DNA of 7,965 nucleotides from UMGS363 sp051881775 (GTDB lineage: Bacteria > Bacillota > Clostridia > Oscillospirales > Ruminococcaceae): NCBI GenBank assembly GCA_051881775.1, contig JBJEQN010000094.1, positions 1 through 7,965 on the forward strand, in the 5' to 3' direction. This document shows positions 1 through 6,122 of this stretch, in pieces; within the stretch, counting starts at the first letter, position 1; each line of letters begins with the position of its first letter. The notes under the pieces are model-generated. The model ran no database searches, had not been told where the DNA came from, and was given only the letters and a program-made list of their open reading frames with translations. Position numbers and translations under genes: made by a program.

Positions 1-7
1 AAATCAA

Positions 8-69
8 GCCGACAATCTTGTAACTGTTGAAAACAGTTTTATATTGGATTTCGGCGCAGATTTTTTCCC
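8..69. terminator. Hairpin with T-rich tail at 3' end of the abf-DUF6171 operon
   Basis: The arms GCCGACAATC (8-17) and GATTTCGGC (47-55) pair over 9 bp with one bulged C, and enclose a small inner hairpin AACTGTT/AACAGTT (22-28 / 32-38). On the plus strand the outer stem is followed by GCAGATTTTTT, as in a rho-independent terminator. On the minus strand, where the upstream genes are, the stem is preceded by an A-tract and followed by TTGATTT at the window edge. It may therefore act in both directions. The stem is AT-rich and interrupted, so function is moderately uncertain. Confidence 0.4.
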
Positions 70-99
70 GTTTTTTATTGGTGTTTAGTATTATTAATG
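52..99. repeat. Copy 1 of a ~45-bp repeat at an operon end
   Basis: This stretch matches 6119-6163 almost base for base. Both contain CGGCGCAGATTTTTT, then a short C/G spacer and T-run, then ATTGGTGTTTAGTATTAT and AATG. The differences are small indels in the homopolymer runs and the loss of CC and one T. Both copies have the same orientation, both lie just beyond the stop codon of a minus-strand gene (26 nt here, 17 nt in the other copy), and in both the CGGC end forms one arm of a hairpin. The hairpins themselves differ in sequence. Confidence 0.75.
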
Positions 100-125
100 T
101 ACAACAGCCCCATTATAGTATTGAT

Positions 126-380
126 CTACCACAGCTGCTTTTCGGAAGGACAGTGCATATCCTTTTTTGCGGCTCTCAGCTCCACAAAGCAGCCGCACTT
201 GCCGCAGGTACCCTCGCCCAAGAAGTCACATTCTCCGCATATGCTCAAACGGCGGCGGTATTCCGCTTCTTCCGTGCGTTTTTCCCTTGGTATGGCGGCT
301 ATCATTTCGGATATTTCCTTGTATATCCCGTTTTTGTCAATGTCTGCGAAAAAGCATTTTTTACAGAAGGGTCTGCTCAT
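126..380 (-). CDS. DUF6171 family small cysteine-rich (probable zinc-binding) protein
   Basis: This 84-residue protein has eight cysteines in paired motifs: C6-x2-C9 near the N-terminus, C48-x2-C51, then C59-x2-C62-x-C64, and a final H76-C77. The spacing suggests two metal (probably zinc) sites. The pattern RRLSICGECDFL...GTCGKCGCFVELRAA...CP is that of DUF6171, short cytosolic proteins common in Clostridia with no assigned function. Its ATG overlaps the TGA of the arabinofuranosidase gene in an ATGA arrangement and has no clear ribosome binding site of its own, so it is probably translated by coupling from that gene. Whether it has anything to do with arabinose metabolism cannot be told; it may simply ride on the transcript. 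The family call is from recall of conserved residues. Confidence 0.85.
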   Translation of the reverse strand: MSRPFCKKCFFADIDKNGIYKEISEMIAAIPREKRTEEAEYRRRLSICGECDFLGEGTCGKCGCFVELRAAKKDMHCPSEKQLW

Positions 381-1852
381 TTTACGGTCACGCTTACAAC
401 GGAGCAGGGCGGCAGTTCTGCAGTAAGTACGCCCTTTTCAAGGGTCACGCTAAGCTCGGCAACGGCAAGCCTGTCGGGTGCTTCAAAGTCGTTGCAGGTG
501 TGAACCTCGCCTGTAAGAATACGGGCAGACGCTTCGGAGCATTCAAAGCCTCTTATATCGCAGGATATTTCTGCGCTGTCTTCAAGAGAACAGTTGGCTA
601 AGGTGATCGTCATCACGCCGTCCTTAACGGAAGCGGAGCTTGAAAGAAGGGGAACTCTGACCTTTTCTCCTGCCTCCTCATTGGTGCTGAAGCAATAGAC
701 AGCCTCGCCGTCCTGATGCTCCTTGAACAGGTCGAAAACGTGATATGTAGGCGTTTTCACCATTTTTTCTCCCTCGGTAAGAATAAGCGCCTGAAGCACG
801 TTTACAGCCTGCGCAAGATTTGCCATAATAACACGCTTGCTGTGTCTGTTGAATATGTTAAGATTGCAGGCTGCAACGATAGCGTCACGCATTGTGTTCT
901 GCTGATAGAGGAAGCCGGGATTTGTACCCTTCTCCACATCGTACCAGCAGCCCCATTCGTCCACGATAAGACCGATGTCGCCTTCGGGGTCGTAACGGTC
1001 CATAATATTTGTGTGGCGTGTGATAAGCTCATCCATATAAAGGGTTTTGGAAACGGTGCTGTAATAAAGCTCGCTGTCAAATTCCAATGCGCTGCCCTTA
1101 TGCTCCCAGTTTCCTGTTGGAACTGTATAATAGTGGAGAGATATGCCCCTTGTATGATACTTGTTCAGATTTTTCATTATAACTTCTGTCCAGTTGTAAT
1201 CATCCGAGTTAGGACCGCAGGCGATCTTGAAAAGCTCGTTGCCGGAAAAGTTTTTGCAGAAGCTCTGATAGCGGCGGTATTCGTCTGCATAGTATTCGGG
1301 GCGCATACTTCCTCCGCAGCCCCAGTTTTCGTTGCCTATGCCAAGATATTTCAGCTTCCAGGGCTTTTCTCTTCCGTTTTCCTTTCGCAGCTCGGACATA
1401 GGAGAACCGCCATCAAGGGTGATATATTCCACCCAATCGGAAAGCTCCTCTATGGTACCGCTGCCAAGATTTCCTGCAAGGTACGGCTCACAGCCCACAA
1501 GCTCGCAAAGGCGGAAAAACTCGTGAGTACCGAAGGAATTATCCTCGGTAACTCCGCCCCAGTTCGTGTTTACGATCTTCTTGCGCTGCGATTTTTCGCC
1601 GATGCCGTCTTTCCAGTGATATTCATCTGCAAAGCAGCCGCCCGGCCAGCGGAGAACAGGCAGTTTTATATTGCGGAAGGCTTCGATAACATCGTTTCTT
1701 ATGCCGTCCGTGTTAGGTATGGTGGAATTTTCTCCCACATAGATGCCGTTGTAGATACATCTGCCCAGATGCTCGGAAAAATGTCCGTAAAGCTCGGGCT
1801 TGATATGAGATATTTTGTCGGCAGCGTTGATAAGCATTGATATTTTCTTCAT
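377..1852 (-). CDS. abfA: Alpha-L-arabinofuranosidase, GH51 (intracellular type)
   Basis: This enzyme releases terminal alpha-L-arabinofuranosyl residues from arabinoxylan or arabinan oligosaccharides, giving free arabinose in the cytoplasm; no signal peptide is seen. The 491-residue length fits intracellular GH51 enzymes. An N-terminal (beta/alpha)8 barrel carries RWPGGCFADEYHW (68-80), the acid/base motif GIGNENWGCGG (E175) and the nucleophile motif VDEWGCWYD (E299). A C-terminal beta-sandwich domain follows. The start was placed at 1852, not at an in-frame ATG at 1945, because homology begins at MKKISMLINAADK and AAAGGA lies about 9 nt upstream. The extra 31 codons would cover the promoter. 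A consensus promoter lies at 1917-1945, and the divergent AraC-type gene is the likely regulator. The 3' end overlaps the DUF6171 gene by 4 nt. The substrate chain is inferred from the family. Confidence 0.95.
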   Translation of the reverse strand: MKKISMLINAADKISHIKPELYGHFSEHLGRCIYNGIYVGENSTIPNTDGIRNDVIEAFRNIKLPVLRWPGGCFADEYHWKDGIGEKSQRKKIVNTNWGGVTEDNSFGTHEFFRLCELVGCEPYLAGNLGSGTIEELSDWVEYITLDGGSPMSELRKENGREKPWKLKYLGIGNENWGCGGSMRPEYYADEYRRYQSFCKNFSGNELFKIACGPNSDDYNWTEVIMKNLNKYHTRGISLHYYTVPTGNWEHKGSALEFDSELYYSTVSKTLYMDELITRHTNIMDRYDPEGDIGLIVDEWGCWYDVEKGTNPGFLYQQNTMRDAIVAACNLNIFNRHSKRVIMANLAQAVNVLQALILTEGEKMVKTPTYHVFDLFKEHQDGEAVYCFSTNEEAGEKVRVPLLSSSASVKDGVMTITLANCSLEDSAEISCDIRGFECSEASARILTGEVHTCNDFEAPDRLAVAELSVTLEKGVLTAELPPCSVVSVTVK

Positions 1853-1881
1853 TTTAGCTTTTCCTTTCTGAAATGGTATTG

Positions 1882-1893
1882 ATACTATAGTAT
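1882..1893. promoter_or_regulatory. Perfect 12-bp palindrome in the arabinofuranosidase leader (possible operator)
   Basis: ATACTATAGTAT reads the same on both strands. It lies about 25 nt downstream of the abf -10 box and 30 nt before its start codon, so a protein bound here could block transcription. AraC-family proteins more often bind direct or non-palindromic sites, so this could serve another regulator or be a chance AT-rich palindrome. Confidence 0.3.
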
Positions 1894-1916
1894 GAACGAT
1901 ATTGTTAACTATAATA

Positions 1917-1945
1917 ATTATCAGCCATTGACAAATTTTTTTCAA
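1917..1945 (-). promoter_or_regulatory. Sigma-A promoter of the arabinofuranosidase operon
   Basis: On the minus strand, TTGAAA (1945-1940) and GATAAT (1922-1917) are separated by exactly 17 nt. Transcription would begin near 1910, giving a leader of roughly 58 nt. The -35 box sits inside the spacer of the oppositely directed promoter of the AraC-type gene. Confidence 0.65.
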
Positions 1946-1956
1946 TGACGTAATAT
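1928..1956 (+). promoter_or_regulatory. Sigma-A promoter of the AraC-family regulator gene
   Basis: TTGACA (1928-1933, a perfect -35) and TAATAT (1951-1956) are separated by 17 nt. Transcription would begin near 1963, about 35 nt before the start codon. The element overlaps the minus-strand abf promoter almost completely. The 8-mer TGACAAAT occurs at 1929-1936 and again at 1967-1974, one copy at the -35 box and one just past the expected start point, and could be a regulator half-site. Confidence 0.6.
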
Positions 1957-1997
1957 ATTATTATACTGACAAATCCTACGATTATAGGTGATAGCTT

Positions 1998-2786
1998 ATG
2001 ATGATATTCCACGCCATCGGAATGAATTACCGACACGACAGCGATTTTGAAATTGACCGTCCGGACGGTTCGGGTGATGATCTGCTGCTTATTTTTAAGA
2101 CGGAAGCCAAAGTATTTCTTGAAACAGAAGAAGTAACGGTGCCTCCGCATAGTGCGATATTTTACAGAAACGGCGCACCTCAGCATTACCGTGCAAGCAA
2201 CAAAGAATATGTTAATCATTTTCTTCATATGGAATGCAGCGGCGAAGAGGAATTTTTTGCTGCAGCAGAACTTCCGTTTAGCAAGGTCATACCTCTTTCG
2301 GACACAGGTGAAGCAGAGGATATCCTGCGAATGATAAGCAGGGAAGAAATGTCAGGTTCACCGCATAAGGAACAGTATATGGATATGCTGATAAAAATGC
2401 TGATACTGAAATTATCCGACTGTGGGCGCAGATATAACTGCCAACAGCCCGATCACTGCATACACGGCTCTGCGCTGGACGGTTTAAGAGCCGAACTTTA
2501 CAGCAATGCAGGAAGATTCAGCTCTGTTAATGAGCTTGCCAAATGTGTTAATCTAAGCCCCTCTCATTTTCAGCAGCTTTACAGAGAACGCTTCGGCGTC
2601 AGCTGCTATGACGACCTTCTGTCGGCACGAATACGTTCAGCGGAATATTATCTGAAAAACACCGGACTTACTGTAAGGGAGATAGCCGAACTGTGCGGAT
2701 ATGAAAATGATGTCTGCTTTATGCGCCTTTTCAAGCGGCGTACAGGCATAACTCCAAGTGAATACAGGAAAAACAGTTTATCATAA
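1998..2786 (+). CDS. AraC/XylS-family transcriptional regulator, probable regulator of the divergent GH51 gene
   Basis: This 262-residue protein has an N-terminal cupin-like sugar-sensing region (about 1-140), including VTVPPHSAIFYRNGAPQHY (47-64), and a C-terminal AraC-type double helix-turn-helix (about 162-258). The first helix pair is around VNELAKCVNLSPSHFQQLYR; the second ends in the signature RRTGITPSEYRK (247-258). AGGTGAT lies 5-6 nt before the ATG at 1998; a second ATG follows at once at 2001 and is equally possible. The gene stands alone, transcribed away from the arabinofuranosidase, and a terminator follows 4 nt after its stop. The ligand is likely arabinose or a related oligosaccharide, inferred only from position; activator versus repressor cannot be read from sequence. 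Confidence 0.9.
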   Translation: MMIFHAIGMNYRHDSDFEIDRPDGSGDDLLLIFKTEAKVFLETEEVTVPPHSAIFYRNGAPQHYRASNKEYVNHFLHMECSGEEEFFAAAELPFSKVIPLSDTGEAEDILRMISREEMSGSPHKEQYMDMLIKMLILKLSDCGRRYNCQQPDHCIHGSALDGLRAELYSNAGRFSSVNELAKCVNLSPSHFQQLYRERFGVSCYDDLLSARIRSAEYYLKNTGLTVREIAELCGYENDVCFMRLFKRRTGITPSEYRKNSLS

Positions 2787-2789
2787 AAA

Positions 2790-2834
2790 ACAAAGCCAGC
2801 TGCCTGCTTTATGACAGTTGGCTTTTGTGTTTTT
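2790..2834. terminator. Bidirectional rho-independent terminator between convergent genes
   Basis: AAAGCCAGCTG (2792-2802) pairs with CAGTTGGCTTT (2815-2825): 11 bp with a single G-U wobble on the plus strand, and a 12-nt loop. The plus-strand tail is T-rich (TTGTGTTTTT). Read from the other side the stem is followed by TTTGTTTTTT. It therefore serves both the AraC-type gene, which ends at 2786, and the EAL operon, which ends at 2842. Confidence 0.85.
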
Positions 2835-2841
2835 CATTACG

Positions 2842-4521
2842 TCAGTAAAGCTTTTTCAGCTCGTTCAGACGCTTTTCAAATTCCTCTACGGGCATAGGCT
2901 TGTCAAAGTAGAAGCCCTGTGCATAGAAGCAGTTGTTTTCTTTCAGCAGCCGCACCTGTTCGGCGGATTCAACGCCCTCAACGATACACGAAAGCCCGAT
3001 GTCCTGAGCAAGTGCGATAATATGCTTAAGCATAACATACTTCTGTGAGTCGGTGTTGTTTTCATCGGGAAGAAAGCTTTTATCTATTTTGAGTACGTTC
3101 CACGGCAGCTCTTTTATAAGATTCAGCGAAGAATAACCCATGCCGAAATCGTCGATAGAGGTACTTATGCCTGCCTCACGCAGACCGATTACGATCTCCT
3201 TAAGGTCGGAGAAATTAACGTCGGTGGTGGTTTCTGTAAGCTCTATTTCTATGTATTTATGGGGTACGTTATATTTGTCAATGCAGGAAATAATGCGGTC
3301 CAGCAGATCCATATCGCCCAGATGACGGCGTGAGAGGTTTACGGATACCTTTACAACAGGTCTGCCCTCGTCAAGCCAGCGGCGTATATCACGGCAGGTG
3401 TGTTCAAGCATATAGAAATCCAGAACGCATATGGATTTGCTTTGCTCCAATGCGGGAATGAACCTGTAGGGCGGTATCATTTCGCCCTTTCTGAACCAGC
3501 GGCACAGCGCCTCGGCTCCGCAAAGCGTATAATCCTTAAGATTTACTTTCGGCTGATAATATACACGGAATTCTTCGTTGTCGACAGCGTCGGCAAATGC
3601 GCTCTCCACCATTTTGACCTCATTGCGGTTGAGCTTAAGCTTTTCATCGTAGAAAACGCAGTTGGTCTTAAGTATATTTTTTGCTGTGCTGACAGCAATG
3701 CTCAGGCTGTCCATTATATCGGAGGGGTTATGAGAGTTTGGGGACATCATATAATATCCTGCATAAGCGGAAACAAATACACGCTCGTTAGTATCTTCGT
3801 CATATACTATCCCTGTTCCGCCGAGGTGTGTGCTGACCGTATCAAGGCTCTCCTTTTTAAAGAGTGCGACAAAGTTATCGCCGCCGATACGGCAGACATA
3901 CTCGTCCTCCGAGAGCTTTGCCTGAAGCTGCGAGATAAACTTGGTCATTACGACGGTTCCACGTTCACGCCCGATGTTCTGGTTTATTACGGAGAAACGC
4001 TTCAGATTGAAATAGCAGGCGCCGTACCTGTCTATCTGTCCCGATTCAATAAGCCGGTTGATAGTTTTCATAAAGAATCTGAGATTTGGGATACCCATAT
4101 CCTCATCGAAGAAAACAAGACGGTCGATCATATGCATTATCCTTGAACGTCCGTTAAATGCGAACAGCGCCTTTTCCAGCGTGAAAAGCCGTAAGCGTTC
4201 CTCCTCGTCCCAGTCGGGGTCGCCTATCCGCTGCATCATCGTATATACAGCAATGTTTCCTCCGTTTGTGATCTCACGCACCTTAAAAATACGGTCGTTA
4301 TCAGCCTCACCGTCGGAAAAGAATACTATTGACTTTCCGTCGCCGTGTTCTTCATGCCGTGGGGTATCATAAAAAATTACCGATACCCTTGCTATTCTCA
4401 GCACACGGCATATATCGGAAAGAGCGTCCGACATATCGGGGTCAAAAAAATCTGTGATCCCCTCGGCCTTGATTATAAAATTATCAAATGCTTTAGAATA
4501 TTCAACTGCATTAAAACTCAT
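2842..4521 (-). CDS. Cyclic-di-GMP phosphodiesterase with degenerate GGDEF and intact EAL domain
   Basis: This 559-residue cytosolic protein hydrolyses c-di-GMP to pGpG, by family. Domains in order: an N-terminal GAF-like sensor region (about 10-125, a weak call), a GGDEF domain (about 135-295) and an EAL domain (about 303-555). The cyclase signature reads GGDNF at 213-217, with Asn216 in place of the catalytic Glu, so diguanylate cyclase activity is unlikely; such domains often bind GTP as a regulatory site. The EAL domain keeps its key residues: E337 (EAL), N395 (NLS), E427 and E430 (ELTE), D457/D458 (DDFG), K478 (KID), E515 and E518 (EGVE) and Q535. The start has AGAGGG about 8 nt upstream. 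It lies 13 nt behind the PocR-domain gene and is probably co-transcribed. No membrane segment is seen. Confidence 0.92.
   Translation of the reverse strand: MSFNAVEYSKAFDNFIIKAEGITDFFDPDMSDALSDICRVLRIARVSVIFYDTPRHEEHGDGKSIVFFSDGEADNDRIFKVREITNGGNIAVYTMMQRIGDPDWDEEERLRLFTLEKALFAFNGRSRIMHMIDRLVFFDEDMGIPNLRFFMKTINRLIESGQIDRYGACYFNLKRFSVINQNIGRERGTVVMTKFISQLQAKLSEDEYVCRIGGDNFVALFKKESLDTVSTHLGGTGIVYDEDTNERVFVSAYAGYYMMSPNSHNPSDIMDSLSIAVSTAKNILKTNCVFYDEKLKLNRNEVKMVESAFADAVDNEEFRVYYQPKVNLKDYTLCGAEALCRWFRKGEMIPPYRFIPALEQSKSICVLDFYMLEHTCRDIRRWLDEGRPVVKVSVNLSRRHLGDMDLLDRIISCIDKYNVPHKYIEIELTETTTDVNFSDLKEIVIGLREAGISTSIDDFGMGYSSLNLIKELPWNVLKIDKSFLPDENNTDSQKYVMLKHIIALAQDIGLSCIVEGVESAEQVRLLKENNCFYAQGFYFDKPMPVEEFEKRLNELKKLY
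3706..3727. repeat. 22-bp exact repeat inside the EAL-protein gene (partner at 4721-4742)
   Basis: These 22 bases, starting GCTGTCCATTATAT on the plus strand, are identical to 4721-4742 in the neighbouring gene. On the coding strand both encode P-S-D-I-M-D-S in the same frame: here at residues 267-273, near the end of the GGDEF domain. The flanking bases differ. The two proteins are not homologous at this point. Confidence 0.8.
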
Positions 4522-4534
4522 TTTACATCCCTCT

Positions 4535-5794
4535 TTAACCCTTTACCTCAAGCTGAGGAATACTCAGTCTGAAAGCAGGTTCGCCGTTGCTGCCGATTCC
4601 TGCTTCGATCCTGCCTGACATCTGTTTGGTAAGCGCTGCGATCAAGGATAGTGCAAAATTTGATTCTCCGTCTCCGCTGATAACGTCTGCTGCCGATATA
4701 TTAAGGAAATAAGCCTTTATGCTGTCCATTATATCGGAGGGGATATTCAGTCCGCCGGAGGATATATCAATATCGAGTATTGAAGCATAGGATATTTTTC
4801 TGCATGAAGCGTTTATGGTAATGTCCGTTCTTTCGGAATATGTGATACAGCCTGTGAGAAGCTTGTTGAGTATCTGACCTATCTTGCCCGAATCCCCAAG
4901 CATATATTCGGGAACGCTGCCGTCTATCTTAATTATAAGAGAAATGCTTTTTTCCGAAAGGCTGTCCTTTACGCTGTCGGCGACCTGACCGAGAAGAATG
5001 TTCAGATCGTATGTAGTTTCGTTAAGCTCCACCTCGCCGCCTGCCATGCGTATGTAGTCAACGGTGTCGCTCACCATTGAATAAACGTCGGAGCTTTTGT
5101 TAATCAGCTCCTTGATAGAGCTTTCCATAACGTTCCTGTCGCCGTTGCTGACCGCTTCCTTGGCAATGGACATCCAGTCGTTAACGTTTTTTTCCATATT
5201 AAGGCTCATATTCATTATATAAGCGGATTGGGAACGGGCAGCCCGTTCAAGCTTGCGGCTCTGATTGAGTGCAAGGTAGTTGTTATATGCCATTTCGGAA
5301 AGGAGCTGCGCTATTTCATAAAGGAATTCCGCAGCTTTTTCTACGGTTTCCTGGGCAACGACAGAGATCTTTTCGGCAGCAGCTATGTAAACATCGGGGT
5401 CTATATCCAGATCCTTGGCAATAGCCGTCATCTTCTCCCTGTCAAGGGAAGAGGTGCGGATCTGACCGCCGATAACGCTTCCAATAAATTTGCCGTCCAC
5501 CATTATCGGGGAGGCAAAATCCACCAGACCTGCATGGCATTGGTAAACGGCAGGCTTTTTGTTGTGCAGAGTTTGCAGAGCGCCGTTTTTGTCACATTCC
5601 TCGCAGCGCTTGCAGCCCTTTTCCGATTTTCTTGTAAGGTTGGTGCAAAAGTCCGTAAATCCGCTTCCGACGGTAACGGGAATGCCGTTTTCATCGGTTA
5701 TCAGAGCAGCCATTCCGGTAAATTTGGAGAACCCGTCCTGAAATTGCTGTAAAATATTAGGAGGTATCAGATCGGTCAATTTTAAGTCTTTCAT
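4535..5794 (-). CDS. PocR ligand-binding domain protein with degenerate histidine-kinase core (probable pseudokinase)
   Basis: Residues about 8-170 form a PocR domain, a PAS-like sensor family thought to bind small organic ligands. It has the typical Cys pattern C50, C61-x2-C64-x2-C67 and YQCHAGLVDFASPI (C86-H87). Next comes a helical region resembling a HisKA dimerisation domain (about 180-255), in which the NMSHE phospho-acceptor motif reads NMSLN with Leu198 for His. The C-terminal HATPase-like domain (about 264-413) keeps its outline but lacks the N-box Asn residues (K311, G315), the DxGxG Asp (S346) and a Gly-rich G2 box. So it probably neither binds ATP normally nor autophosphorylates. 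AAGAAGG lies about 6 nt before the start. It is first gene of an operon with the EAL phosphodiesterase 13 nt downstream, its likely output partner. No membrane segment is seen. The ligand is unknown. Confidence 0.88.
   Translation of the reverse strand: MKDLKLTDLIPPNILQQFQDGFSKFTGMAALITDENGIPVTVGSGFTDFCTNLTRKSEKGCKRCEECDKNGALQTLHNKKPAVYQCHAGLVDFASPIMVDGKFIGSVIGGQIRTSSLDREKMTAIAKDLDIDPDVYIAAAEKISVVAQETVEKAAEFLYEIAQLLSEMAYNNYLALNQSRKLERAARSQSAYIMNMSLNMEKNVNDWMSIAKEAVSNGDRNVMESSIKELINKSSDVYSMVSDTVDYIRMAGGEVELNETTYDLNILLGQVADSVKDSLSEKSISLIIKIDGSVPEYMLGDSGKIGQILNKLLTGCITYSERTDITINASCRKISYASILDIDISSGGLNIPSDIMDSIKAYFLNISAADVISGDGESNFALSLIAALTKQMSGRIEAGIGSNGEPAFRLSIPQLEVKG
4721..4742. repeat. 22-bp exact repeat inside the PocR-protein gene (partner at 3706-3727)
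   Basis: Identical to 3706-3727 and in the same reading frame, encoding P-S-D-I-M-D-S at residues 352-358, in the degenerate HATPase-like domain. Confidence 0.8.
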
Positions 5795-5992
5795 AGCACA
5801 CCTTCTTTAAGTCATAGTGCCGGGATAAGCCGTCAATGCGCAGCGATCATTTTGCCGCTCTTGATAGTGTGACAAAAACGGCAGAAATGATCTGAGCGGC
5901 GTTTTCCCGGTGCAGCACCGCATAAAATTGATGCTGCATAAAGCTGTTAAAATGTAAATTATAACCTATGAGCATTGTACTATTTGATGTTT
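5795..5992 (-). promoter_or_regulatory. Long structured 5' leader of the PocR-EAL operon (riboswitch or RNA-regulator candidate)
   Basis: The expected transcript starts near 5993, leaving about 200 nt before the start codon. In transcript order there is a hairpin with 7-bp arms (5938-5932 with 5917-5911). An outer 6-bp stem CCGGGA/TCCCGG (5910-5905 with 5825-5820) follows. Inside it are four segments in the order B-A-B'-A': GCCGCTC (5900-5894), GATCATTT (5892-5885), GAGCGGC (5860-5854) and AAATGATC (5852-5845). B pairs with B' and A with A', so the pairings cross: either a pseudoknot or two mutually exclusive hairpins. The conserved core bases of c-di-GMP riboswitches that I know were not found. 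No T-tract follows on the minus strand, so translational rather than terminator control would be expected. Confidence 0.4.
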
Positions 5993-5999
5993 TTATTAC

Positions 6000-6028
6000 A
6001 TTATACCATATATTAATAAAAATTTCAA
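6000..6028 (-). promoter_or_regulatory. Sigma-A promoter of the PocR-EAL operon
   Basis: On the minus strand TTGAAA (6028-6023) and a perfect TATAAT (6005-6000) are separated by 17 nt. The start point would be near 5993. A second TATAAT at 5963-5958 has no fitting -35 box. The AT-rich stretch from here to 6089 holds no gene that I can see. Confidence 0.7.
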
Positions 6029-6089
6029 GGGTTATTTATGGATTTAGCCCAATTTTTTTAAACGCCATTTTAAAATATGGGAAAAATAA

Positions 6090-6122
6090 GCCGGGAGCTT
6101 ATTACATATAGCAGTTCCCGGC
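6090..6122. terminator. Terminator hairpin behind the C39-like gene
   Basis: GCCGGGAGCT (6090-6099) pairs with AGTTCCCGGC (6113-6122) over 10 bp, with one G-U on the plus strand and one A-C mismatch on the minus strand; the loop is 13 nt. On the minus strand the stem is followed by TTATTTTT, which suits termination of the gene ending at 6181. On the plus strand it is followed by GCAGATTTTTTTCGTTTTT, though no plus-strand gene lies before it. Confidence 0.7.

Noticed and set aside
716..1840. 374-codon open frame on the plus strand
   Set aside because: It lies wholly antisense to the conserved GH51 gene, whose catalytic motifs are clear. The protein has no recognisable domain.
1853..1945. N-terminal extension of the arabinofuranosidase from an ATG at 1945
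   Set aside because: The extra 31 codons cover the promoter boxes, match nothing in GH51, and the ATG at 1852 has a good ribosome binding site and begins the family homology.
3400..4146. 248-codon open frame on the plus strand
   Set aside because: Antisense to the EAL-protein gene, which has all family motifs; no domain in the plus-strand frame.
5795..5992. Known c-di-GMP riboswitch (class I or II) before the EAL operon
   Set aside because: The conserved core of class I (such as the GGACGCAAAGCC-type stretch) is absent and the class II pattern I recall does not fit, so only an unclassified structured leader is claimed.
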